Shown: positions 1 to 7,308 of the stretch, piece after piece
Layout of the letters: each line of letters starts with the position of its first letter
How positions within the stretch are numbered: the first letter of the stretch is position 1
Source: Cytobacillus praedii
GTDB taxonomy: Bacteria; Bacillota; Bacilli; Bacillales; Cytobacillaceae
Length of the DNA stretch: 64,000 nucleotides
Assembly: GCF_001439605.1 (NCBI RefSeq)
Contig: NZ_LMBX01000009.1
Location: forward strand, 1-64,000
Reading direction: 5' to 3'
Notes under the pieces: model-generated
What the model was told of the DNA's origin: nothing
Databases searched by the model: none
What the model saw: only the letters and a program-made list of their open reading frames with translations
Program-made: the position numbers and the translations under genes

Positions 1-76
1 ATCGTCGCTGAAAACAGTGTTGCCAAGAGTGAATAAAATGACTCTTTCTTTTTACACAATTATATGGACTTTATCT

Positions 77-232
77 CAATGAGCCATATTGAGTTCAAAA
101 TTCCATCAGTTTGCATTGTTAAGGGAATCAATGGGCTATATTGAGTCCATAATTCCGTTATTTCGCAACGTTAATGTACTTAATGCGCCTCATTGAGTCC
201 ATAATTCCACAATTTCGCACCGTTACGGGAAT
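77..232. repeat. 52-bp tandem repeat, three imperfect copies
   Basis: Three head-to-tail 52-bp units at 77-128, 129-180 and 181-232 share the core TTGAGTCCATAATTCC and a tail of the form TTTCGCA-CGTTA. A partial fourth unit starts at 233. The stretch 1-330 holds no gene I can support; the repeats are its only visible structure. Confidence 0.8.
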
Positions 233-330
233 CAACGCACCAGTTATCACCGGATTCCTGCCGCAAATGAAGAAGTGCTGAAGTAGTCTGTATCCCCCCA
301 ATATCCTCCTGCATTTTTTGTGCAAAAGTT

Positions 331-367
331 AAAAAAGCAATGGAGAATGTTCGCTCCATTGCTTTTT
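331..367 (-). terminator. Rho-independent terminator of the HxlR gene
   Basis: A perfect 14-bp inverted repeat (AAAAAGCAATGGAG and its complement, 8-nt loop) ends in a T run when read on the minus strand. It overlaps the stop codon of the regulator gene. Confidence 0.85.
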
Positions 368-698
368 ATTTTTCGGAATCAGTATCTACTGGATCTAGCC
401 AAGTCTGTGACCATTTTTCAATATCCTTCATTAGCGGCTCCAATGATAACCCTTTGTCAGTTAACGAGTATTCGATCCGGACAGGGGTTTCAGGAAACAC
501 ATCTCGTTTGACAATTCCCTCTTGTTCTAACTCTTTAAGCCGTTCTGAAAGCACTCTTCCGCTTATTCCAATTGCTGCTTCAATCATGCTGAAGCGCTGC
601 GGGCCATTTAATAGCTGATAGATAACCAATCCGGTCCATCTTTGGCTAATAATACTCATTGCCTTTTCAAATCTTGGACATATCAGAGATTTATTCAT
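366..698 (-). CDS. HxlR-family redox/electrophile-type transcriptional regulator
   Basis: This 110-residue protein is a compact winged helix-turn-helix of the HxlR (DUF24) family. Visible hallmarks are the N-terminal ICPRFEKAM segment with the single conserved cysteine used for thiol sensing in YodB, CatR and HypR, the WTGLVIYQLL helix, and the wing region VRIEYSLTDKG. It is divergent from a catE-like dioxygenase gene, the arrangement expected if it represses that gene; in B. subtilis CatR (YvaP) and YodB control catDE. A dyad operator overlaps the divergent promoter. Identity with CatR specifically is inference, because several HxlR paralogues look alike at this length. Confidence 0.88.
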   Translation of the reverse strand: MNKSLICPRFEKAMSIISQRWTGLVIYQLLNGPQRFSMIEAAIGISGRVLSERLKELEQEGIVKRDVFPETPVRIEYSLTDKGLSLEPLMKDIEKWSQTWLDPVDTDSEK

Positions 699-747
699 CT
701 TGCATCACTCCCTCTTACATTATAACCCCCATTACTGCAAATAATAA

Positions 748-800
748 AGTTACTTGACATATATAATTTATAAAAATATAATTACTTACATAAAGTAACT
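748..800 (+). promoter_or_regulatory. Sigma-A promoter with dyad operators in front of the dioxygenase gene
   Basis: TTGACA (754-759) and TATAAT (777-782) are separated by exactly 17 bp. A perfect dyad TTACTT-ACATA-AAGTAA (782-798) covers the region just after the -10, and AGTTACTT (748-755) is the inverted match of AAGTAACT (793-800). This layout fits repression by the divergent HxlR regulator. Confidence 0.75.
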
Positions 801-831
801 AACTTACATTAATTTAAGGAGGAACACGACT

Positions 832-1683
832 ATGAATTTTCACCGTGAACCTAATGTTTTTGTTAGTCATGTTCATTTGAAGGTTGCTGATTTGCAGCGA
901 TCAATCGAATTTTATCAACAAGTGATTGGCTTTCAATTATTAGAGCAAACAGAGAACAAAGCAAGTTTATCAGCAGATGGAAAAACGGCGCTAGTAACAA
1001 TTGAACAGCCTGAAAATATTCACCCGAAACAGCTTCGTACGACAGGGCTTTATCATTTTGCCCTTTTGCTTCCTTCTCGTTCAGATTTAGCTAAAGTGAT
1101 TGAACACTATATAAAAATTGGCTATCCATTACAGGGAGCATCTGATCACCTTGTCAGTGAGGCACTTTATTTAGCTGACCCAGATGGGAATGGAATAGAA
1201 ATCTATTCGGACCGCCCATCATCAACATGGAAATGGAATAATCAAGAAGTAGTCATGTCAACTGAACGTTTGGATATTGAAAGCATATTAGCCGAAGGCG
1301 ATGGGAAGCCATGGGCTGGACTGCCTTCAGATACTTTAATGGGACATATTCATTTACATGTTTCTGAATTGCACAAGACCGAGGAGTTTTATTGCAAAGG
1401 GCTTGGATTTAACGTCGTCACTAGATATGGCGGCCAGGCGCTGTTTATTTCTACTGGGCGTTATCATCATCACATCGGTTTAAATACATGGAATGGAATA
1501 GGCGCTCCAGCTCCATCAGAAAATAGTGTTGGTTTGAAGCATTTTACGCTCGTTTACCCTAATGAGGAAGCAAGAAGCAGTGCTGTTGCAAATTTAGAGA
1601 AAATAGGGGCAGTTGTTACTCGAGAACACGGGCAATATTCAACGGCAGACCCTTCAGGGAATCCAATCCTGCTGAGCCTGTAA
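832..1683 (+). CDS. catE: Two-module vicinal-oxygen-chelate dioxygenase (CatE-like)
   Basis: The 283-residue product has two glyoxalase/extradiol dioxygenase modules, residues about 9-130 and 165-283. The first carries HVHLKV, the LYHFALLLP strand and the closing DPDGNGIEIY with a metal-ligand glutamate; the second carries HIHLHV and YHHHIGLN. Length and motif spacing match B. subtilis CatE (YfiE), catechol-2,3-dioxygenase, which opens catechol rings. The start follows AAGGAGG with good spacing. The last motif of the second module (DPSGNPILL) lacks the usual glutamate. The divergent HxlR gene and operator support a catechol/quinone detoxification role. The exact substrate is inferred; other two-module glyoxalases are possible. 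Confidence 0.8.
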   Translation: MNFHREPNVFVSHVHLKVADLQRSIEFYQQVIGFQLLEQTENKASLSADGKTALVTIEQPENIHPKQLRTTGLYHFALLLPSRSDLAKVIEHYIKIGYPLQGASDHLVSEALYLADPDGNGIEIYSDRPSSTWKWNNQEVVMSTERLDIESILAEGDGKPWAGLPSDTLMGHIHLHVSELHKTEEFYCKGLGFNVVTRYGGQALFISTGRYHHHIGLNTWNGIGAPAPSENSVGLKHFTLVYPNEEARSSAVANLEKIGAVVTREHGQYSTADPSGNPILLSL

Positions 1684-1738
1684 GTTCATTTTACACAATC
1701 TTCTCAACATGGTATTTTATCAATTGGGGGGAAATTAA

Positions 1739-2017
1739 ATGAACATAACAGATAAAGCCCGGGACTTGCTAAAGCAAGTATTGCGGGATCATAACTCTAC
1801 AGGTATACGAATATACTTTGCAGGCTTTGGCTGAGGAGGACCCCAAATGGGAATGGCTCTGGATGAGCCTGAAAAAAAGGACAAAGTCGTAATCATTAAT
1901 GACATACAAGTCGCTATTGATCCACAATTGGAACATGAGGTGAATGAACTTGTCATTGAGTATGATCGTGGAAGAAATGCGATTGTGCTTAGCGGGAATG
2001 AAAGTGAATGTGTTTAA
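1739..2017 (+). CDS. HesB/IscA-like probable selenoprotein (in-frame UGA at codon 32)
   Basis: Reading through one UGA (1832-1834) gives a complete 92-residue protein with a strong GGGGGG ribosome site and ATG start. The sequence around the UGA is YFAGFG-U-GGPQMGMALDEP, which aligns with the E. coli IscA segment SGCSGMAYVLEFVDEP so that the UGA takes the place of the first conserved Fe-S/iron ligand cysteine. After the UGA there are 60 uninterrupted sense codons with typical HesB content (VAIDPQLEHEVNELVIEYD) and a C-terminal cysteine. HesB-like selenoproteins are an established family with Sec/Cys interchange. A SECIS-like stem-loop lies 26 nt downstream. It sits 55 nt after the dioxygenase gene and ends in a strong terminator. 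The alternative is a nonsense-mutated cysteine codon. No selA, selB or selD is in the window. Confidence 0.8.
1855..1869 (+). promoter_or_regulatory. Candidate bacterial SECIS stem-loop
   Basis: GGCTC-TGGAT-GAGCC forms a perfect 5-bp GC-rich stem with a 5-nt loop containing G at its second and third positions. The loop begins 26 nt after the UGA, inside the spacing range described for bacterial SECIS elements. A competing outer pairing CAGGCT (1821-1826) with AGCCTG (1866-1871) is also possible. Structure and function are inferred from sequence. Confidence 0.6.
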
Positions 2018-2042
2018 TGAAAAGAACATTCGAATAGCAATA

Positions 2043-2079
2043 GAAAACAGTCCAATTATACGATAATTGGGCTGTTTTC
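2043..2079 (+). terminator. Terminator of the HesB-like gene
   Basis: GAAAACAGTCCAATTA pairs with TAATTGGGCTGTTTTC (one G-U pair, 5-nt loop) and is followed by TTATTATT. Confidence 0.85.
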
Positions 2080-2109
2080 TTATTATTGAGGGGTTTTCAG
2101 CTCAATCGA

Positions 2110-2171
2110 TTGACGTTTTGTATACATTTGTATACAATGAAATAAATAACAATATGTATACAAATGTATAC
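2110..2171 (+). promoter_or_regulatory. Promoter with two identical GTATAC-N4-GTATAC operators
   Basis: TTGACG (2110-2115), 17-bp spacer and TACAAT (2133-2138) make a near-consensus sigma-A promoter. A perfect palindromic operator GTATACATTTGTATAC (2120-2135) fills the spacer, and the same operator recurs at 2156-2171 just past the likely start site, 36 bp away centre to centre. The regulator is not identifiable here. Confidence 0.75.
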
Positions 2172-2191
2172 ACAGGAAGGAGATCTGCTAC

Positions 2192-2545
2192 ATGAGAAAT
2201 GAAAAATTTAAGGAGTTCAAGAAAGAGGGACACCATCGAGGGGAGCGTTCCAGAGGAAGAGAACATCATTCTCATCAGCGCGGTCCAAAAACCTTTCGCC
2301 GAGGAAGAGCGATTGCCTTTTTGGAAATGCTGAATCTTAAACACAATACGATTAAAGAACAACTAGAAAAACCTGAATTTCAATCGATTAATCAAATTCT
2401 AGTCGGTGAATTGAAAGCGATTGATATGGTAATTAACGAATTTATGCAGCTATTTGAACTGCATGAAATGGAAGTGGCTGAAACAGACAGGAAAGAATCT
2501 GGAGAACATGAAGAGAAGGGACTAGATATGAATGAAACGTATTAA
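2192..2545 (+). CDS. His/Arg-rich small cytosolic protein, function unknown
   Basis: The 117-residue product begins with a very basic, histidine-rich tract (HHRGERSRGREHHSHQRG, residues about 14-31), then PKTFRRGRAIAFLEMLN and a predicted helical body (residues 50-95) with an acidic tail. The GRAIAFLEMLN part resembles the linker style of PadR-type regulators, but I see no winged-helix recognition motif, so I do not assign it. The start has AGGAAGGAG at optimal spacing. It is the first gene behind the double-operator promoter and overlaps the O-methyltransferase by 14 nt, implying translational coupling. A metal-binding role of the His tract is only a guess. Confidence 0.75.
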   Translation: MRNEKFKEFKKEGHHRGERSRGREHHSHQRGPKTFRRGRAIAFLEMLNLKHNTIKEQLEKPEFQSINQILVGELKAIDMVINEFMQLFELHEMEVAETDRKESGEHEEKGLDMNETY

Positions 2546-3170
2546 TATGTATATCGATTCTTTGTTTCAGAACCAGGATCCTATTCTTGAGGAAGTTCTT
2601 ACAGCTATAAAGGAAAACGGTATGCGGAACATTTCGGTATCTCCTGCTTCCGGTAAACTTTTAACCATGCTTGTGTCTATTTCAGGGGCAAAAAATGTTC
2701 TGGAAATAGGAGCGTTAGGTGGCTATAGCGGAATCTGCCTTGCAAAAGGATTTGGAGAGGAAGGGAAGTTAACTTCCCTTGAATTAGAAGAGAGCTATGC
2801 CAAACTGGCATTCAGCAATCTAGCAAAAGCGGGTTTTGGCAAACAAGTATCCTATATGACTGGCGCTGCGATGCAAAACCTGGAAAAATTAGTTGAAGAG
2901 GATAAGCGATTTGATTTCTTTTTTATTGATGCGGATAAAGAAAACTATGAAAATTACTTAGAGTTTTGCATTAGACTAGCGGAACCAGATGCACTAATTG
3001 TTATGGACAACGTACTTGCAGGCGGAAGTGTTGCAGACCAAGACTCTCCACCTAAACGCCACACCGAATTTATGAAGAAATTTAATAAATTTGTGGCTAA
3101 GCATCCTCAATTAGAATCGATCCTTATTCCAATTGGTGATGGGATGACCGTTGCAAAAGTAAAGAAATAG
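2532..3170 (+). CDS. SAM-dependent O-methyltransferase (COMT/CCoAOMT type)
   Basis: The 212-residue product is a class I methyltransferase of the caffeoyl-CoA/catechol O-methyltransferase family, like B. subtilis YrrM. The SAM-binding motif is VLEIGALGGYSGICLA (about residues 56-71), the metal-binding aspartate lies in FFFIDADKENYENYL (about 135-149), followed by VMDNVLAGG. Such enzymes methylate a catechol-type hydroxyl with a divalent metal. AGAAGGG lies upstream of ATG 2532; an internal ATG at 2547 is possible. It is the second gene of the operon behind the GTATAC operators. Substrate unknown; the nearby catechol dioxygenase makes a catechol plausible. Confidence 0.88.
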   Translation: MKRINMYIDSLFQNQDPILEEVLTAIKENGMRNISVSPASGKLLTMLVSISGAKNVLEIGALGGYSGICLAKGFGEEGKLTSLELEESYAKLAFSNLAKAGFGKQVSYMTGAAMQNLEKLVEEDKRFDFFFIDADKENYENYLEFCIRLAEPDALIVMDNVLAGGSVADQDSPPKRHTEFMKKFNKFVAKHPQLESILIPIGDGMTVAKVKK

Positions 3171-3185
3171 GGTTAGCTCGTAAAT

Positions 3186-3219
3186 AAAAATGCTTAGAGT
3201 AAATACTCTAAGCATTTTT
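3186..3219. terminator. Bidirectional terminator
   Basis: AAAAATGCTTAGAGT pairs perfectly with ACTCTAAGCATTTTT around a 4-nt loop, between the convergent methyltransferase and YitT genes. Confidence 0.88.
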
Positions 3220-3234
3220 GTATCGTTTTATGTA

Positions 3235-4104
3235 TTAGTGTATCGCTGATTTAAACTTGCTTCCATGCGCTTCTTGCGTATCCATAATTGTCGTAAAGGC
3301 ATTCGTATCTATTTCACCGATGATCGTTTTCAGTTTAGATATTTCTAATCGAGTAATGACGACATAAATGACTTCTTTCTCGTTATCTTTAAATCCGCCT
3401 TTGCCCTTCAACTTTGTTACGGTTCGCCCTAAGCGATCAATAATAGCGTCGGAAATTTCCTCGTAATGATCTGAAACGATGATGACTGCTTTTGTATCTC
3501 CCTCTAGTCCCTGGACGACAGAATCAATCATTTTTGAAGCAATATAGTAGGTAATGATTGAATACATGGCTTGTTCCCATCCTAAAACAAACCCTGCCCA
3601 GCCAAATACGAAAACATTAAAGAACATGACAAATTCACCAATTGAAAAGGGAAGCTTCTTTGTTAATAGTATACCTAGTATTTCGGTTCCGTCCAAAGCA
3701 CCTCCATGACGGATTACCATACCGACCCCTGTTCCCAATAATAGTCCTCCGAAAACGGTTGCTAATAATGGTTCGGTTGTAAATGGAGAAATATGATGTA
3801 ATTGAGGCTCGATGATCGCTAGTGCGACAATACCGAAAAGGGAGGAAAAGGCAAAGTTCTTTCCGATATTTTTATATCCTGAGTAGATAAAAGGGATATT
3901 AAAAACAAAAACAAGAATACCAAAGCTAATATCTGTTAGATGATTAATTAGCAAGGAGATCCCGATAATTCCGCCATCTATAATTGAGTTTGGAATTAAA
4001 AAAAGTTCAATTGCTAAAGCTGCCAGCGTTGCGCCGATAAGTAACATGATGTACCGATAAATAATATGCAGCTTACTTTCCGATCGATGTTTCTTTTCCA
4101 TCAT
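3235..4104 (-). CDS. YitT-family membrane protein (DUF161 plus DUF2179)
   Basis: The 289-residue product has five to six predicted membrane segments in residues 15-200 (first one [19 protein letters not shown]) with the family motif [10 protein letters not shown] and the [14 protein letters not shown] re-entrant-like segment, then a soluble C-terminal domain with [22 protein letters not shown]. This is the layout of the Bacillus paralogues YitT, YpjC, YqfU and YvjA. The transported or sensed molecule is not established. The start follows TTAGGATGG. It shares high similarity with the gene at 4847-5743; a secreted-protein gene on the other strand separates them. Confidence 0.88.
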   Translation of the reverse strand: MMEKKHRSESKLHIIYRYIMLLIGATLAALAIELFLIPNSIIDGGIIGISLLINHLTDISFGILVFVFNIPFIYSGYKNIGKNFAFSSLFGIVALAIIEPQLHHISPFTTEPLLATVFGGLLLGTGVGMVIRHGGALDGTEILGILLTKKLPFSIGEFVMFFNVFVFGWAGFVLGWEQAMYSIITYYIASKMIDSVVQGLEGDTKAVIIVSDHYEEISDAIIDRLGRTVTKLKGKGGFKDNEKEVIYVVITRLEISKLKTIIGEIDTNAFTTIMDTQEAHGSKFKSAIH

Positions 4105-4271
4105 TCACCATCCTAATTTTTTGACTCGAAAAAAATAATACCGTTTTGACTCTTTTTTTTCAAATGATAACCCTTAGATAGTAAGTAGTTTCCCAATATT
4201 TCAATCGAAAATAACATAAATGTTTGAATATTTTTCTTGTTTACTGGAAAAATACAATCCGAGGTGATTCT

Positions 4272-4802
4272 TTGAAGAAAATGAAGTTTATTTCAGTTTT
4301 GGCGATATTCTTGATAACAATAAGCAGTCATTCCGTTTTTGCACAAGAGTTAAAAAAGCAAGAGGCAGATTGTTATCGAAAAAAGGATATCCGCAGTAAG
4401 GAGTTTAATGAGCAGGTAATGGAGGATATTTTTACAAGCTTTGGTCATAAGTATGAAGAAATTATTGATCAGAGTATGTATTTAAATATGATTGATTTAA
4501 TGAAATATACGGTTCTATCTGGAAAAAGGGATAAGCGGCTAGAGAGTTTAAAGGATCACGTAAGCGGAGAGGCGGTAGGAGAAAAGAGGATTTACTTCTT
4601 CCATGGGGATCCTAATACTGCGTATATCTTCTATAAAGACCAAAGTAATAAAAATACAGTAGTCCATATAAAACGTGAAGAAAATGATTGGGTTGTTCTT
4701 GATAAACAAATAAAAAAGGGGAAGAAGATCCAGTATAGCCGGGAAAAATGTGAAGATGATTACTTTATGAAAAGAATGTTTCATAATTTATATCCTGAAT
4801 AG
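4272..4802 (+). CDS. Secreted protein of unknown function
   Basis: From TTG 4272, placed 5 nt after GAGGTG, the protein has 176 residues and a typical signal peptide: KKMKFISVLAIFLITISSHSVFA followed by QE, with signal peptidase I cleavage expected after VFA. The mature part is charged, with two cysteines (in EADCYRKK and EKCEDDY) and the segment VVHIKREENDWVVLDKQI, which resembles the beta-rich end of NTF2-like or DUF-type extracytoplasmic proteins; I do not recognise the family. An upstream in-frame ATG at 4224 lacks a ribosome site and would spoil the signal peptide. It sits between two YitT genes on the other strand. Confidence 0.72.
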   Translation: MKKMKFISVLAIFLITISSHSVFAQELKKQEADCYRKKDIRSKEFNEQVMEDIFTSFGHKYEEIIDQSMYLNMIDLMKYTVLSGKRDKRLESLKDHVSGEAVGEKRIYFFHGDPNTAYIFYKDQSNKNTVVHIKREENDWVVLDKQIKKGKKIQYSREKCEDDYFMKRMFHNLYPE

Positions 4803-4803
4803 G

Positions 4804-4831
4804 AAAGGTGCCGCAATGTTACGGCACCTTT
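4804..4831. terminator. Bidirectional terminator
   Basis: AAAGGTGCCG and CGGCACCTTT pair around an 8-nt loop; T runs follow on the plus strand. It lies between the convergent secreted-protein and YitT genes. Confidence 0.85.
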
Positions 4832-4846
4832 TTCTTTCTGCATATT

Positions 4847-5743
4847 TTAGTGAATCGATTTTTTCTTAAATCTTCCTCCCCTGACTTCAGAAATATTTGC
4901 TACAGCAAGAAAGGCATTGGGATCCAGTTCTTCGACAATTGATTTTAACTTTGCTTCTTCCAGCCGAGTGATGACACAGAAAATAACTTTTTTATCATCA
5001 CCGGTATATGCGCCTTCACCATTTAAATAAGTAACACCACGGCCAAGTCTTGCCAAAATGGCATCTCCAATTAATTTATGTTCTTCACTGATAATCCAGG
5101 CGGATTTTGATTCATCAAGTCCTTGAATGACAACGTCGATCGTCTTAAAAGCAATAAAGTAGGCGAGCACTGAATACATCGCACGATTCCAGCCAAATAC
5201 AAAGCCGGCAGAAGCGAAGATGAAAATATTAAAGAACATAATGATTTCTCCAACTGAAAAGGGGAGCCTTTTATTCACTATGATCGCAAGGATTTCAGTA
5301 CCGTCAAGGGACCCGCCATAGCGGATAACGATACCAACGCCAGTTCCGAGAATGATTCCGCCAAATACAGTAGCTAAAAGGGGATCTTTTGTAAAAACAG
5401 GAACATCGTGAAGAAGGAAAGTGGAAACAGATAGGACAGCAATCCCTAAAAGAGTTGATAAGGCAAAGGTTTTGCCGATCTGTTTGTACCCAATATAGAA
5501 GAAGGGGATATTCAAAATAAAGATAAATATACCTAGTTTTATGCTAGTGATATGAGACAAAATGATAGAAATGCCTACAATCCCGCCATCTAAGATTTTG
5601 TTTGGCACTAAGAACTCTTCAATTCCTACGCCCATTAAAATAGAGCCAAGAATAATAAAGAAGATGCTTTTTACTAGCTTTGTTTTTGTTAATCCTTTAT
5701 GAACGGTTTGGATGACAGCATGCTCTGTTGATGGTTCAATCAT
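4847..5743 (-). CDS. YitT-family membrane protein, second paralogue
   Basis: The 298-residue product repeats the architecture of the gene at 3235-4104: membrane segments between residues 25 and 215, motifs DGGIVGISIIL and GGSLDGTEILAII, and a C-terminal DUF2179 domain (VTYLNGEGAYTGDDKKVIFCVI). It carries about 15 extra N-terminal residues. GGGGG precedes the ATG. The pair looks like an old local duplication that later acquired an intervening gene. Function of the family is not established. Confidence 0.88.
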   Translation of the reverse strand: MIEPSTEHAVIQTVHKGLTKTKLVKSIFFIILGSILMGVGIEEFLVPNKILDGGIVGISIILSHITSIKLGIFIFILNIPFFYIGYKQIGKTFALSTLLGIAVLSVSTFLLHDVPVFTKDPLLATVFGGIILGTGVGIVIRYGGSLDGTEILAIIVNKRLPFSVGEIIMFFNIFIFASAGFVFGWNRAMYSVLAYFIAFKTIDVVIQGLDESKSAWIISEEHKLIGDAILARLGRGVTYLNGEGAYTGDDKKVIFCVITRLEEAKLKSIVEELDPNAFLAVANISEVRGGRFKKKSIH

Positions 5744-5982
5744 ATAGTTTCCCCCAATTGCTTACTTTTGTATGACAAGAAATACTCTTGTCAATTTTAT
5801 ACTCATTTATTCTTTCTATTATAACATTTTTTCAATTATTTCTTATAAAGGGAAACTTGGAAAATGTCAAAAATATCACAAAAAATTTAGGAAAAAGGTA
5901 AGATGTGATTGTTTGAAGAAGGAATTTTGTAATAAAATGTAGAACTTTTAACCTATAAGCCACTAAAAAATAGGAGTGATGA

Positions 5983-6381
5983 ATGATGCAAAAGCAATTG
6001 AATGTGTTAATTTGTGATGACTCTGTCCTTATTAGAAAAAAGCTTAAAAACATATTAGAAGTTTGTAAATGTCATTCAATAGAGGAAGCAGAAGATGGAA
6101 TTGCTGCCATTCAAAAGGCAAAGGAAATGAAGCCAGATTTAATTTTCATGGACATCGTTATGCCTGGGAAAGATGGAATTGAAGCTTTGGAAGAGATTAT
6201 GAATGAAAATCCTGCTTTGAAGGTTGTCATGGCGTCATCTGCAGGGACTCAGTCCCATCTGAAACAAGCCCTTGATCTAGGTGCCTACGATTTTATTCAG
6301 AAGCCAATTACACTAGAGGCTGTAACAGCAATCATAGAGAAAATTATAAAAGAGGAAAAGGGGGTGAGCGCAAATGTTTAG
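5983..6381 (+). CDS. Single-domain CheY-like response regulator
   Basis: The 132-residue protein is a lone receiver domain: acidic pair D12-D13, phosphoacceptor D57 in IFMDIVMPGKDG, switch Ser85-Ser86 in VVMASSAG, and K107 in IQKPIT. There is no output domain. AGGAGTGATG lies upstream of two tandem ATG codons, so the true start may be 5983 or 5986. Its last 8 nt overlap the next gene, which carries a CheX-like phosphatase signature, so the two are very likely made together and work as a phospho-signal carrier and its phosphatase. No cognate kinase is adjacent. Confidence 0.9.
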   Translation: MMQKQLNVLICDDSVLIRKKLKNILEVCKCHSIEEAEDGIAAIQKAKEMKPDLIFMDIVMPGKDGIEALEEIMNENPALKVVMASSAGTQSHLKQALDLGAYDFIQKPITLEAVTAIIEKIIKEEKGVSANV

Positions 6382-7300
6382 CCAATATTTTGGGCATTAT
6401 TTATTAAACAATGGGCTGCTTACTGCCCAGCAGCTGAAGCATGCGCTTGACCTGCAAAAAACGACCCATGTAAAATTCGGTGTTATTGCCGTTGATGAAG
6501 GCTTCTTAACCTCCAAACAAGTAGAGGAGATCCATGAAAAACAAAAGCAGCAGGATAAACGATTTGGAGAAATTGCAGTGGACCTTGGGTTTCTAACAAA
6601 TGAACAAGTCGACCACATGCTATCATCACAAAAGAGTAACCATTTATATTTAGCACAGGCAGTCGTTGATCTAAACTATCTATCGATTGAAGAATTTACG
6701 AATGCTCTAAATGAATATAAGAAAATTCATAGTCTATCAGATGAAAAATTTGAAGCGATTAAGAGCGGCGATATTGATGCGATCGTTGAAAGCCTGATAC
6801 ATACAAATCATCCAGAAGAAGAGGCGTATACAGAGTACGTATCCTTATTTGTAAAAAATATCGTTCGGTTTATCGATGATGAAGTATATATAGAGGCAAG
6901 CGAGGCAAAAAATGTAGAGGCTGAATGGCTCGTTTCTCAAGAAATAACAGGGGCAAAACCATTTTGGACCGCCATTGCAGCAGATGAGAAAGTATTTTTA
7001 GAAATCGCCTCTGTATTTGCTGAGGAAGAATTAACAGAAGCGGATGAACTAGCACAAGCCTCAGTCAGTGAGTTTTTAAATTTACATAATGGCATCTTCC
7101 TTGTGAACATGTCTAATAAGGGTACCGAACTAGAAATGAAACCGCAAAAGGTAGATCATGCTTCTGCCGTTTCTGTACACAAGGAAAATAGCCTATGTAT
7201 GTCCATCCACACCTCAAAAGGAAAGTTTCAGCTACTCTTTTCTCACTCGCCAGAAAATGTGATGGTTTCTGATAAACATAAAGAAAACCAGACTGTATAA
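6374..7300 (+). CDS. MshEN-like repeat protein with CheX-like phosphatase module
   Basis: The 308-residue product has two parts. Residues 1-110 contain three repeats of the type G-F-L-T-x-x-Q-V...Q (NGLLTAQQLKHALDLQ, EGFLTSKQVEEIHEKQ, LGFLTNEQVDHMLSSQ); the middle part RFGEIAVDLGFLT matches the MshEN/type II secretion ATPase N-terminal motif, which binds cyclic di-GMP in MshE. Residues about 145-300 resemble CheX; EFLNLHNG gives the ExxNxxxG signature of CheC/CheX/FliY phosphatases, with E233 and N236. The gene overlaps the CheY-like gene. I infer a phosphatase for that receiver controlled by a ligand on the repeats. Ligand binding is not shown by sequence alone. Confidence 0.75.
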   Translation: MFSQYFGHYLLNNGLLTAQQLKHALDLQKTTHVKFGVIAVDEGFLTSKQVEEIHEKQKQQDKRFGEIAVDLGFLTNEQVDHMLSSQKSNHLYLAQAVVDLNYLSIEEFTNALNEYKKIHSLSDEKFEAIKSGDIDAIVESLIHTNHPEEEAYTEYVSLFVKNIVRFIDDEVYIEASEAKNVEAEWLVSQEITGAKPFWTAIAADEKVFLEIASVFAEEELTEADELAQASVSEFLNLHNGIFLVNMSNKGTELEMKPQKVDHASAVSVHKENSLCMSIHTSKGKFQLLFSHSPENVMVSDKHKENQTV

Positions 7301-7308
7301 TATGTTTG

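Noticed and set aside
1832-1834. UGA read as tryptophan (altered genetic code)
   Set aside because: Other genes use TGA as a stop and TGG for tryptophan; the position is a cysteine in the family.
1769-2029. Minus-strand open frame over the HesB-like gene
   Set aside because: No ribosome site or known family; the plus-strand frame has clear HesB homology on both sides of the UGA.
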